NCBI GenBank assembly: GCA_049515655.1
Contig: JBEKTW010000002.1
Coordinates: forward strand, 124,001 to 188,000
Direction: 5' to 3'
Source: JBEKTW01 sp049515655
GTDB taxonomy: Bacteria; Bacteroidota; Ignavibacteria; UBA10030; SZUA-254
Length of the DNA stretch: 64,000 nucleotides
Positions within the stretch are counted from its first letter, which is position 1; each line of letters starts with the position of its first letter. This document shows positions 7,419 to 15,527 of this stretch, in pieces. Both the position numbers and the translations under genes were made by a program. The notes beneath the pieces are model-generated. The model was not told the origin of the DNA and searched no databases. It saw only the letters and a list, made by a program, of their open reading frames with translations.

Positions 7419-8819
7419 CTACGGCAGGGCTTTCGTGTTCATTGCCTCCACATAGCGCTTGTTCATTGTCGGTTCGTGCACAAACTTTTCGCCATCCCAA
7501 TACAGCACGCCCTGACGAAGCTGCTCAAAGTAATGCGCATCGGCTATGGTCTTTGTCTTTCCTTCAGCTTCCAGGCGTTGATGCAGCTTCATGAAGCTGT
7601 CACTTGCCTGAACCACGATGCACTTCATTGTGCGATTAAAGTAGTAAATCAAATCATAGGATACTCCATCTGTAATCTCTTCAGATCTTATTTCGATTGA
7701 TCCATCTTCCTCCAAGAACAGGTAGCCTCCGTGAGGCCTCGGATGTGAAAAAGGCACCCGGAGGTCAGAGCTCGGCAACAGAAGATAGTATTTCTCAAGG
7801 CCGGGTCGCGAATCTTGCGGTGTGTACTGGGCCGTAGACGGGGCGAAGCCGTCTATTTTCCGGGGATCAATAACGATTAGCGCTGACTTCTCGAAGCTGT
7901 TATTTTCGCCGGCGTATATGAGTTCTTCAACGCCATCCCCGTCGAGGTCCTCATACTTTGCGGACCAAAGCCAACCGCAATGCCAATACTCATGCAGCAA
8001 TGCGCCGCTCCTCGCGTCAAGGAGTACGACGGACGTTGGCCAATAGGGATTGTGCCGGGCAACGGCGGCAATTTCGCACCTACCATTTCTCTCAAGGTCA
8101 CCGGCTGTCATTGCAATGAATTCAAATCTATCTGAAAATTTTCCCCGTCCGAATGTCATTTGGCAGTGAAACCCGAAGTTCCAACGCGACGTGCCATCGC
8201 AGTTGAAACACATTACGGCATTGTCAGAGAAGGAGCTGTTGGCTAATCCAAAGCTGCCAAAAATTCCGATTATTTCATTCTTCCCGTCCTGGTCGACATC
8301 GATCGTTGCTACGTATTCCTCCGGCGGTCTACCCGATGCCTCGTAACCAGGCCCGACGTGCTTTCTCCACACTTCCTTTCCTTCCTTGTTGTATGCAACC
8401 AGGAATTCATTGTTTGCCCGGGCGTAGGCTGGATTCGTATCTGTGTTCAGTTTTGCAGGGTAAAGGGCAAGCAATGCTGCTATCACCAGCACGAGAGCGC
8501 TCATCGATGAGACAACGTAATGTCGAATCGCGAACAGCACAACCCGAGCCGGCAATGTTGCCGTGGCCTGCTGTAAGGGTCCATGCCCTGTATATGGCAT
8601 CCGCACAATCATGCTCCGCAGGGTAAGAGCTCGTGTGCTTGTTTTCGTTCGCTCGTCGTTGAGTTTTTGTACCTCTGAGTAATACTCCATCATCTCGCGT
8701 TGCAGTGCGGCGCAGCCGGGACACTCGTTCAGGTGCCCCTCGATGCCGTCGCGCTGTTCCTTGACCTCGTCAGCGTCAAGAACGTACAGTTCTAATGTCT
8801 TTTCATCGATATGATTCAT
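7419..8819 (-). CDS. Zinc-finger anti-sigma-like membrane protein with FG-GAP/VCBS-type C-terminal domain
   Basis: 466 residues. The N-terminal about 60 residues resemble the zf-HC2 anti-sigma fold: a conserved His-x3-Cys-x2-Cys (GHLNECPGCAAL) after an acidic helix. One transmembrane helix follows at about residues 104-124 (VVSSMSALVLVIAALLALY). The remainder would be extracytoplasmic and carries FG-GAP/VCBS-like calcium-loop motifs (DVDQDGKNEIIGIFG, AGDLERNGRCEIAAV, YEDLDGDGVEELIYAG), typical of integrin-like beta-propellers. ATG 8819 has AAGGA upstream. The gene lies 70 bp downstream of the sigma-like gene 8890-9915 on the same strand. The natural reading is a sigma/anti-sigma pair in which the outer propeller senses something (inference). 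The ligand and any regulated proteolysis are unknown. The region is AT-richer than the housekeeping genes. Confidence 0.65.
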   Translation of the reverse strand: MNHIDEKTLELYVLDADEVKEQRDGIEGHLNECPGCAALQREMMEYYSEVQKLNDERTKTSTRALTLRSMIVRMPYTGHGPLQQATATLPARVVLFAIRHYVVSSMSALVLVIAALLALYPAKLNTDTNPAYARANNEFLVAYNKEGKEVWRKHVGPGYEASGRPPEEYVATIDVDQDGKNEIIGIFGSFGLANSSFSDNAVMCFNCDGTSRWNFGFHCQMTFGRGKFSDRFEFIAMTAGDLERNGRCEIAAVARHNPYWPTSVVLLDARSGALLHEYWHCGWLWSAKYEDLDGDGVEELIYAGENNSFEKSALIVIDPRKIDGFAPSTAQYTPQDSRPGLEKYYLLLPSSDLRVPFSHPRPHGGYLFLEEDGSIEIRSEEITDGVSYDLIYYFNRTMKCIVVQASDSFMKLHQRLEAEGKTKTIADAHYFEQLRQGVLYWDGEKFVHEPTMNKRYVEAMNTKALP

Positions 8820-8889
8820 AAATCCTTCACAACATTAATGTAGTTGCATCTCTATCCGCTCGCAGATTCTCACCAAAGAATCCTCAAAT

Positions 8890-9915
8890 TCATCTCTTCA
8901 ACTCTTCTCTCACACGCTCTTTTGCGATTTTGGCAAGGTATTCCATAATCGTGCGATGATGTTGCATGTACCCCGCCTTTGTCAATCCTGGTAGCCGTAA
9001 TTGCAGACAATCGAAATACGATATTCCTTCCGTCCCATTTGCTCCAAACTCATTAAGGAGAATGTCCCTTAACGCCTGGATGTAGTTTTCAAAAATTTTC
9101 TGACTGCATTTCCCGCTCTGGACATAGCCTGGAGACATGTCGGTTTGCAGTCCTCTGCATACATCGTCAACAATGCGTTGGACATCGCTCTCGGCGGTCT
9201 CGACGTCTTGTGGGACTGTTTCCGCCTCTTGTTGGGCTTGCCACCCCAGGGCGTACACTTCTTTGAACAGAATCGCACAAACCACGAGAGGAACAGCCCG
9301 TTGATATTCTTCCTGGCCACAGATGGTGCTATGGAGTTTTGTCAACATCTCGGGAACACTGTCGTCGAGGAGCACCACGCGTGAAAATTCCTGCTTCAAG
9401 AAATCCAAGGGAACGGGAGGCCGGTGCAGGAGTGCCTCGATTCCTGCGGGCACCAAGTATGTCTCGTTGAAACGTGTAATCCGATCGAAGTGTCGCGAAC
9501 GGTCAAGCGCAATCTTAAGGTTCCGAAGAATTTTCCTCAGCGCAGGGTCGGCTTCGCCGTACAGGCGGACAATGTTGTTATTCACGCTCCCGACTACGAG
9601 AATACGCAGAGCAATGAGTAACTCGTGATGAGAACAGTTCTCAACATTGGAAACGTGCTGTTCAAAGAAATTCCGAACTTGGGAAAAACCGCCCCTGTCG
9701 TCGCGTTGAAAAAGATCAGCAAGACAATCGTAGACGACGTCCGCTTCCGTCAGGCCCATCGCACCGAGGTTTAGCTTTCCAAGAGAGATTTTTTTCCGTA
9801 TGACCGGCAGAGCAAGGTCGTAGCATCGCTGCACAAGCTCTCGCACCTCACGAGGCGTGCATGCGCCGGCAAGGAGTGCCGTGATGATGTTTCTATCAAT
9901 GAAACGAGTCACCAT
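8890..9915 (-). CDS. Divergent sigma-70-like protein, putative partner of the anti-sigma-like gene
   Basis: 341 residues, no signal peptide or membrane segment. I do not recognise a named family with certainty. The N-terminal half has a sigma region 2-like layout: a helix with AxxVVYDCLADLFQRDDRGGFSQVRNFFEQHV (compare ECF 'AEDLVQEVFLRLW...FRAWL'), then LLIALRILVVGSVNNNIVRLYGEADPALRKILRNLKIAL. The C-terminus PGLTKAGYMQHHRTIMEYLAKIAKERVREEL has the spacing of a region 4 helix-turn-helix followed by the 'RxREEL' tail seen in many ECF factors. The length exceeds normal ECF sigmas (about 190). The gene is immediately upstream of a zf-HC2-type membrane protein, the usual ECF operon order. The call rests on this context plus a loose fold match. 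The alternative is a conserved cytoplasmic protein of unknown function. Confidence 0.45.
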   Translation of the reverse strand: MVTRFIDRNIITALLAGACTPREVRELVQRCYDLALPVIRKKISLGKLNLGAMGLTEADVVYDCLADLFQRDDRGGFSQVRNFFEQHVSNVENCSHHELLIALRILVVGSVNNNIVRLYGEADPALRKILRNLKIALDRSRHFDRITRFNETYLVPAGIEALLHRPPVPLDFLKQEFSRVVLLDDSVPEMLTKLHSTICGQEEYQRAVPLVVCAILFKEVYALGWQAQQEAETVPQDVETAESDVQRIVDDVCRGLQTDMSPGYVQSGKCSQKIFENYIQALRDILLNEFGANGTEGISYFDCLQLRLPGLTKAGYMQHHRTIMEYLAKIAKERVREELKR

Positions 9916-10252
9916 TTCTCATGTCCTGACAGAAGGAAGGAACGCTCGAACAAAATACGAAATTGTGGAAAGAGATTCAACATCATACCCGGCATCGGTC
10001 TTCCATGGACACAACAATCGCTTACTCTTGCCGCAGGTGAGAGTAAGTGAACGAATCAGTGTTGCCACTGCTCTTCACTTCCGAGAACGCAGCGTGATGA
10101 AGAGCTTCTAAGGTGTTAAAAGGAGCGCTAAAGGCCGAAAACGAGATTGCTGAATTTGGGGGATTTAGGCGGGTATCTGTTCACGTCTCAGGCGAATCTC
10201 AAAAAGAGCGAAGCCCGAGATCCGATTTCCACGCGAGGGCAGACAAATATGC
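9916..10252. other. 337-bp spacer upstream of the sigma-like gene
   Basis: No gene, tRNA or strong hairpin recognised. It should contain the promoter of the sigma-like operon, which I could not place. It also covers the 3' flank of the T9SS gene ending at 10253, where no obvious terminator hairpin was seen. Confidence 0.4.
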
Positions 10253-11578
10253 TTATCTCAGCAAAACTATCTTCCTGATAACCGTAACCTCGCGTGCGGT
10301 CAGCCGGCAGTAATATACGCCGCTTGCAATTCCTGCCGCATTCCACCCTACCGTATACTCACCCGGTTGCTTTACCTCATTCACCAGAGTAGCCACCTCC
10401 CTGCCGAGCTCGTCGTAGGCCTTCAGCGATACAAATCCCAAATTGGCAATCCGAAATTCGAAATTGGTCGTTGGATTAAACGGGTTCGGATAGTTCTGCG
10501 ACAATGCGATCGATTTGGCGAGAGCCGGATTTTCCCGGGCAGAAGTGGCAATGGACATCCACGTGTACGTGTACCTTGAAAAATTGACCCATGTAGTATC
10601 CCTCCATGTCTGCCAGATCTCTTCTATTTCGTTCCCGTCAGCATCGTAATTACAATCAACCAAATTGTTATTTAGCCAACGGCTCCCGTTCCAGCTGTGC
10701 AGGATTCTTTGAATCAATCTTCCCTGATCGTCATACGTGTATCTGTACCAACTATTGTTCACCCAGCTACTGTCGTTCCATTCCTGCTGGATATCCTGCG
10801 TCAGTTTTCCCCCTGCGTCGTAGATGAGCGTATCCCTGCTGGCATCCGCCCAGCGGACACCATTCCATGACTTCAGAAGCCATCTAATCTCTCTATTCTG
10901 GGAATCATAACTCAGAGTCTCCATCAGCGAGTTCTGCCAGCTGCTCCCGTTCCAGAGCTGCGACATTTCTTCGTCGCGGTTTCCATAAGCGTCATAGCTG
11001 AATGAGTGCTTTTCATACCCCATCCACTCAAGACCATCCCACATCAGCCACACGATCCCCGTGCACTGTCCGACCGAATCGTAGCCCAACGTGTCTATGA
11101 TGGATGTGACCCACCGATCCCCGACAGCGTAGGGGATATACTCTTTCAGAGTTTCGCTAATCTCTTTTCCACTAAGGTCATAGACATACGTGTACTTCCA
11201 GAAATTCTCCCAGTCGCTCCCGTTCCAACTTTTCCAGAGCTCCTGAGCGACACCACCATTGGCGTAGTACGTCAGGGCGTCCCACTCATGATTCACCCAG
11301 CTCTTCGAGTCCACGTTCCAGGATTGGTCATAGTATTCAGTCAGAACCCATTTCTCTTGAGGATTATTCACTGAGGTGCTTGCCGGAACCCGGCGCGGTA
11401 CCCTTTCGCCGCGGTAGATATCGTTGTTCATAATGTCGAGGTAATGCGGAATTGCTCTTGACAGAATCTCCACATCCGCTCTGTGCAACAGCGCGTTTTG
11501 TTTAACCTGCGTGAATGTGAGATTGGTCGTTGCGAAAGCGATCAGAAAGGAATACAGCAGAGCACTGAAGCATTTCAT
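10253..11578 (-). CDS. T9SS-exported protein with about nine WNGSxW repeats
   Basis: 441 residues. Signal peptide at about 1-23 (MKCFSALLYSFLIAFATTN). From about residue 80 to 345 runs a series of 30-35-residue units with two Trp and a Tyr-Asp: SWNGSDWENFWKYTYVYD-GKE, LWNGSSWQNSLMETLSYDSQ, SWNGVRWADASRDTLIYDAG, EWNDSSWVNNSWYRYTYDDQG and similar. These resemble YD/RHS-like beta repeats. The C-terminal about 80 residues are a T9SS sorting domain (NYPNPFNPTT, LGREVATLV, ending RKIVLLR). Within that domain the segment FEFRIANLGF is encoded by AAATTGGCAATCCGAAATTCG-like DNA resembling the intergenic word repeats. Extracellular, role unknown. A purine-rich GGGGGTGGG lies just ahead of the ATG. Confidence 0.8.
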   Translation of the reverse strand: MKCFSALLYSFLIAFATTNLTFTQVKQNALLHRADVEILSRAIPHYLDIMNNDIYRGERVPRRVPASTSVNNPQEKWVLTEYYDQSWNVDSKSWVNHEWDALTYYANGGVAQELWKSWNGSDWENFWKYTYVYDLSGKEISETLKEYIPYAVGDRWVTSIIDTLGYDSVGQCTGIVWLMWDGLEWMGYEKHSFSYDAYGNRDEEMSQLWNGSSWQNSLMETLSYDSQNREIRWLLKSWNGVRWADASRDTLIYDAGGKLTQDIQQEWNDSSWVNNSWYRYTYDDQGRLIQRILHSWNGSRWLNNNLVDCNYDADGNEIEEIWQTWRDTTWVNFSRYTYTWMSIATSARENPALAKSIALSQNYPNPFNPTTNFEFRIANLGFVSLKAYDELGREVATLVNEVKQPGEYTVGWNAAGIASGVYYCRLTAREVTVIRKIVLLR

Positions 11579-11601
11579 AACCCACCCCCAAGATTTTGTG
11601 A

Positions 11602-12060
11602 TTAGCTTACATCGACCTCGTTGGATAGCTCGTTGTCTCCCCCTTTTTGCCGCGCAAAATGCGTGCTCAGGACAGTCCCGACCGACTCAAGCCCCTCACA
11701 AATTCCCTGGAAAAAATTCCCTTTCTTGAAGTGTGCGGCAATGCCTTCTGCAATGCGATCCCACGTGCCGTCTTCAACCTTGCGGTGGATCCCTTCATCC
11801 GCGACAATGTGAAACTTGCGCTCGTTGAACAACAACATGATCAAAATACCCGTCCGTTCTTTTGTGTGGTGCATCTTCAATCGATGGAACTCGTGGACGG
11901 CAATCTCATGCAGCGACATCTTGCGCTCGCGCCAATGACGGCGGTGACGTATACACACACGAATTTCACCGCTCGTGGCTTTTTCCACTTCTCCGATCTT
12001 CGCGGCAATGCCCGCGAGGTCCGCTTCCGACAGATATTTCTTGAGGAAACCTTTGCTCAT
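11602..12060 (-). CDS. Small TPM-domain protein
   Basis: 152 residues, no signal peptide. It matches the TPM (YgcG/TLP18.3/Psb32/MOLO-1) domain: residues about 10-135 contain SGEIRVCIRHRRHW, TGILIMLLFNERKFHIVADEGIHRKV and the IAEGIAAHFKKGNFFQGICEGLESVG helix. TPM domains occur in photosystem repair proteins and membrane-associated bacterial proteins of poorly known activity (phosphatase activity reported for the plant member). The start has GGAAGG about 9 nt upstream. It lies 18 bp downstream of a second TPM protein and belongs to a lemA-TPM-TPM transcription unit. This copy lacks both membrane anchor and Gly-rich tail, so it would stay cytoplasmic. Confidence 0.85.
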   Translation of the reverse strand: MSKGFLKKYLSEADLAGIAAKIGEVEKATSGEIRVCIRHRRHWRERKMSLHEIAVHEFHRLKMHHTKERTGILIMLLFNERKFHIVADEGIHRKVEDGTWDRIAEGIAAHFKKGNFFQGICEGLESVGTVLSTHFARQKGGDNELSNEVDVS

Positions 12061-12078
12061 CGTCCGGATCCTTCCGCC

Positions 12079-12837
12079 CTACCAACTTCCACTTGCGCCA
12101 CCTCCGCCAAATCCACCACCTCCGCCGCTGAAACCTCCACCGCCGAAGCCTCCACCGCCAAAACCTCCTCCACCAAAGCCGCCGCCGATCCATCCTCCGG
12201 TCGTGTTCCATCCGCCGCCGCCGACATTGAATCTCCGGCCGCCCCGGAAGATGCGCATAAGAGGACCGAAAAGAATGAAGCAAAGGATGACGACAATCCT
12301 TACCATTGGGTCGGACGTACCGCGGCGCCGGCTCCCGGCCGGAACGCCCTTGAACTCGCCTTTCGTCGCCATCATCACAGCGTCGATGCCTGCATTGATC
12401 CCCACATCGAAATTGCCTTCGCGGAATTCTGGAATCATGATATTCCGAATGATCTGGTCGCATATCGCGTCGGGGAGCACACCCTCCAGACCGTAACCGA
12501 CCTCAATTCTCATCTGGCGGTCTTCCTTGGAAATGATGACGAGGACCCCGTTGTCTCTTCCCTTCTTTCCGAATTTGTTCTTCTCGGCAACCTGCATCGA
12601 ATAGTCTTCAAGGCTCTCCTCGCCGAGCGACGGGATCATCAGGATAACAACTTGATTGGATGTCTGCTCCTCGAATTGCTGTAGCTTGTCTTCGAAAGAC
12701 TGTACGGCGGATTGTGAAAGAGTCCCCGTCTGGTCGGTGACCCTGCGATGAATCTCTACGACCGGCAAAGTCTGGGCCTGGACTGCCAGACAAGACAGAA
12801 CAAGAGTTCCGGTAACGACGAGAGAGGATATTCTCAT
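12079..12837 (-). CDS. YgcG-like TPM-domain membrane protein with Gly-rich tail
   Basis: 252 residues: cleavable signal peptide (about 1-21), an extracytoplasmic TPM domain (about 28-150, with VTDQTGTLS, NQVVILMIPSLGEESLEDYS, DNGVLVIISKEDRQMRIEVGYGLEGVLPD), a transmembrane helix near residues 175-195 (MVRIVVILCFILFGPLMRIF), and a low-complexity tail of GGGGFGG repeats ending GASGSW. This is the standard YgcG architecture. It lies 16 bp downstream of lemA and 18 bp upstream of another TPM gene. LemA and YgcG genes are neighbours in many bacteria, but their shared function is not established. The plus-strand proline-rich ORF over the tail is its antisense shadow. Confidence 0.9.
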   Translation of the reverse strand: MRISSLVVTGTLVLSCLAVQAQTLPVVEIHRRVTDQTGTLSQSAVQSFEDKLQQFEEQTSNQVVILMIPSLGEESLEDYSMQVAEKNKFGKKGRDNGVLVIISKEDRQMRIEVGYGLEGVLPDAICDQIIRNIMIPEFREGNFDVGINAGIDAVMMATKGEFKGVPAGSRRRGTSDPMVRIVVILCFILFGPLMRIFRGGRRFNVGGGGWNTTGGWIGGGFGGGGFGGGGFGGGGFSGGGGGFGGGGASGSW

Positions 12838-12853
12838 GCTGCGGATGCCAGCG

Positions 12854-13459
12854 CTAGAACTTCACCTTCGGAGCTTTATCGGCACCGGGTTCTGCCTGGA
12901 AGTATACCTTCTGCCCAAACCCAAACATTCCAGCAAGAATGGACGTCGGAAACGAACGGACCTTTATGTTGTAATCCTGAATGACTTCATTGAACCGTTT
13001 TCGTTCGACCGCTATCCGGTTTTCGGTGCCTTCGAGCTGGGCCTGCAATTGAAGAAAGTTCTCGTTGGCTTTCAACGTGGGATAATTCTCCGCGACGGCA
13101 AGCAGCCGGGAAAGAGCGGAACTTATGCCTGCCTGCGCTTCCTGAAACTTCTGAAACATCTGTGGGTTGTTGAGAATGTCCGGCGTCACCTGGAGCTTTC
13201 CCACACTCGAACGCGCGGCAGCAACTTCTTCAAAGACCGAACTCTCGTGCGTGGCGTATCCCTTCACCGTCTCCACAAGGTTTGGAATCAGGTCCGACCG
13301 GCGCTGGTACTGATTCTGAACTTGTCCCCAGGCCTGCTTCGTCCCTTCATCAAGACTCACGAGCGAGTTGTAAATTCCCGTTCCCCAGGCGATGATGCCT
13401 ATCGCAAAAAGGACGATGACCCCGAGGACTGCAAGCACGATGATAGTCGTTTTACTCAT
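12854..13459 (-). CDS. lemA: LemA family membrane protein
   Basis: About 201 residues from ATG 13459 (MSKTTIIVLAVLGVIVLF), chosen because GGAAGG lies 10 nt upstream; the frame extends six codons further. N-terminal transmembrane anchor at about 4-26. It is followed by the LemA signature: YNSLVSLDEGTKQAWGQVQNQYQRRSDLIPNLVETVKGYATHE, coiled helices (VAAARSSVGK), and the closing YNIKVRSFPTSILAGMFGF. Family members are exported four-helix bundles of uncertain role, repeatedly linked with TPM/YgcG proteins, as here. First gene of the lemA-TPM-TPM unit. Confidence 0.92.
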   Translation of the reverse strand: MSKTTIIVLAVLGVIVLFAIGIIAWGTGIYNSLVSLDEGTKQAWGQVQNQYQRRSDLIPNLVETVKGYATHESSVFEEVAAARSSVGKLQVTPDILNNPQMFQKFQEAQAGISSALSRLLAVAENYPTLKANENFLQLQAQLEGTENRIAVERKRFNEVIQDYNIKVRSFPTSILAGMFGFGQKVYFQAEPGADKAPKVKF

Positions 13460-13646
13460 TTTCAAGTACCCTTCCAAGTAAGTTAGTATTAAAATCTCCG
13501 CGTGACAATATCAGAATTCACCAATAGAAAGTCAAGAAAACAAAAGCGGCGATCCTGCTTAGAACCACCGCTTACACAATTGCAGACAAAGTATCGCCAG
13601 AATTTCCCGCCGGTCGATCACTCCGTTCTTGTATCTGATCCGGGAA

Positions 13647-13937
13647 CTAGGTCGGCTGCTGGGGCGGCGGGGCAACTGCCTCTTGTGAGGGCCGGGGCTT
13701 ATCCTTCTTCCGGTACATGATGCCGATCGGCACGATGACACAATAACCGAGAACCAATAGAAGCGGAGCTACGACCAGAGGCATAAATCCTTCCACCTTG
13801 TTTTCCGAAAGAGCAATGTAGCCCAAAACGATAACCAGCAACCCCACCCCGATAATGATGAAATTCTCCCGCTCGAGCGGAAAGATGCTATCGAGTTTTC
13901 CTTTTTTGCCCTGCTTCGCTTTTTCAACCTTTTTCAT
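13647..13937 (-). CDS. Small two-helix membrane protein, DUF3098-like
   Basis: 96 residues with a basic N-terminus (MKKVEKAKQGKKGKL), two hydrophobic helices (FIIIGVGLLVIVLGYIAL and PLVVAPLLLVLGYCVIVPIG) and a Pro-rich basic tail. The phrase FPLERENFIIIGVGLLVIVLGYIAL resembles DUF3098 proteins, which in Bacteroidota usually sit near ftsX; that neighbour is absent here. Function unknown. AAAGG lies 5 nt before the ATG, and a candidate promoter is at 13961-13988. Confidence 0.6.
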   Translation of the reverse strand: MKKVEKAKQGKKGKLDSIFPLERENFIIIGVGLLVIVLGYIALSENKVEGFMPLVVAPLLLVLGYCVIVPIGIMYRKKDKPRPSQEAVAPPPQQPT

Positions 13938-13960
13938 AGTTACCTTTCAAATTCACAGAC

Positions 13961-13988
13961 AATGTAACGAAAAACACCGAAAAAACAA
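13961..13988 (-). promoter_or_regulatory. Candidate sigma-70-type promoter of the DUF3098-like gene
   Basis: On the minus strand it reads TTGTTT, 16 nt, TACATT. It would start transcription roughly 20 nt before the ATG at 13937. Confidence 0.35.
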
Positions 13989-14038
13989 AAACCGAAAAGG
14001 GACTTTACGGACGCCGAATTCCACTTCAGAATAAAAAA

Positions 14039-14063
14039 ACCCCGCTCGTGGACAAAGCGGGGT
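14039..14063 (-). terminator. Rho-independent terminator of the T9SS gene 14091-15221
   Basis: The 8-bp stem ACCCCGCT/AGCGGGGT has a 9-nt loop. On the minus strand a run of T follows (plus strand AAAAAAA). It lies 27 bp past the stop. Confidence 0.9.
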
Positions 14064-14090
14064 CATGATACTGCCTCAACCGGTCAATGG

Positions 14091-15221
14091 CTACTTCAGG
14101 AGACACATCTTCCTTACCTGGCTAAAATTACCTGCCGAAAGGCAGTAGAAGTAGAGTCCACTTGGGAGAGGACTAGCATCAAAGGTTGCTTCATAACTTC
14201 CGGGCATCATATGACCGTTGACGAGCGTCGCGACCTCCTGCCCGAGCAGGTTGTACACTTTGAGCGAGACAAATTCTGTTTGAGAAATGTCAAAGGAAAT
14301 CCTAGTCGTTGGATTGAAAGGATTGGGGTAGTTTTGCCCGAGATTAAACTTGGCCGGAACCGCGCGCGAACGTTCCCTCACGCCAACCGTGCCGGTTTTT
14401 AGCATGAATGTATGGTTGTGCGTCAACGCAGTACCCCCTGTGTACGTAGTATCAACAGTGAAGTGCAGCTGAGTGTAATCCTCGGCAACGAACGACACTG
14501 ATTTCGAATGGCTTCGTGAAGAAAAGACGCCACCAAGATACGTCGTACTTACTAGGTCAACAAGGCTTCGAAGTGAGGAGAGGGTCCTGCCATCCGGATA
14601 TGTGACATTGCCCCAACCGTCGAGCGATGCTGTCTGTGCTTCAATGGTCATTGAGACCGACGTGGTGTTAGTCGGATCGTACGTCGTATCAGTCCATGTT
14701 TGCTGTGTCCCCAACGTGGCCGGCAGTGGGGTTTGCAATGCCAAATAGTGTGCGACGGTAGTCGTGTCACGCTGCCCTTGCGGAGGAGAAGGAGTCCACT
14801 GCCATTGTGCTGCACCACCCAGGTTGTACCAACCCGTTGCGACTATCTTCATGTATATCGCGTAGGTAACAGCCAAGGTGGACTGACCGTAAGGCATTAT
14901 CCTATTAATACTGACACAAATAGTAGCATCTGGAAATTCACTTGCATGAAATTGACCGCTTGGTGACACAAAGGCTGTGTGAACTGTATCGCCACTTTCA
15001 CCGCTCGTCCACGGCAGTTGTGAAAAATCGAAGTTCTGCTGCGAGTTCGATGCCACACCGAGATTGATTGTCATCGTATCGCGGTCGAGATAATTGGTCA
15101 AATTTGAATTCAGCAATGTGCTTTGAAGTCCGCTCGCGGTAAACGTGATCTGCGCCAGACTGACGGCGGGCAGGAAACACAACGCCAGCGCGAACAAACA
15201 TAAAACCGTAGAAACTTTCAT
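14091..15221 (-). CDS. T9SS-exported protein of unknown function
   Basis: 376 residues: signal peptide (about 1-24, cleavage after SLAQ), a 270-residue beta-rich body that I do not recognise (many Thr/Ser-rich strands, e.g. DRDTMTINLGVASNSQQNFDF and STTYLGGVFSSRSHSKSVSF), and a C-terminal T9SS type A sorting domain (NYPNPFNPTTRISFDIS, LGQEVATLVNG, ending RKMCLLK). It should be exported across the outer membrane by the type IX system and perhaps anchored at the surface. Monocistronic: it has its own terminator (14039-14063), and the neighbouring upstream gene (an alkyltransferase-like protein) is 306 bp away. Confidence 0.8.
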   Translation of the reverse strand: MKVSTVLCLFALALCFLPAVSLAQITFTASGLQSTLLNSNLTNYLDRDTMTINLGVASNSQQNFDFSQLPWTSGESGDTVHTAFVSPSGQFHASEFPDATICVSINRIMPYGQSTLAVTYAIYMKIVATGWYNLGGAAQWQWTPSPPQGQRDTTTVAHYLALQTPLPATLGTQQTWTDTTYDPTNTTSVSMTIEAQTASLDGWGNVTYPDGRTLSSLRSLVDLVSTTYLGGVFSSRSHSKSVSFVAEDYTQLHFTVDTTYTGGTALTHNHTFMLKTGTVGVRERSRAVPAKFNLGQNYPNPFNPTTRISFDISQTEFVSLKVYNLLGQEVATLVNGHMMPGSYEATFDASPLPSGLYFYCLSAGNFSQVRKMCLLK

Positions 15222-15527
15222 AGCAGGAATCCTCTTCTTTAGTTTTCAGGATCGCTTTTTGTTATGATGGAATTGTTGCTGCAATCCCTTGAGCAACCAA
15301 GATTAGAAAGTGAATAAACATCCGGAAGGCTAGTGATCGGCATGGAGAGCTCTTGCCCCCGACCACATCGATCTTAAAAGCCCACTCCTAATGTCCTTTC
15401 AGATCTGAAGTCAAGATACGCATCCTCCAACAATTAATCAAGGGTTGACTTCCTCAGTTTTGACTCTTGATGAATCTCAAGGCGGCAGAATTGATGCAAG
15501 ATCGCAATCCTGTGCCAGGCCAAGAAG
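15222..15527. other. 306-bp spacer
   Basis: Leader of the T9SS gene at 15221 (AGAGGA about 8 nt upstream of its ATG). No hairpin, repeat or gene recognised otherwise. Confidence 0.4.

Noticed and set aside
11975..12496. Plus-strand proline-rich ORF (PPPPKPPPPK...)
   Set aside because: Exact antisense shadow of the Gly-rich tail of the YgcG-like protein.
12999..13486. Long plus-strand ORF opposite lemA
   Set aside because: Shadow frame; the minus-strand LemA motifs are unambiguous.
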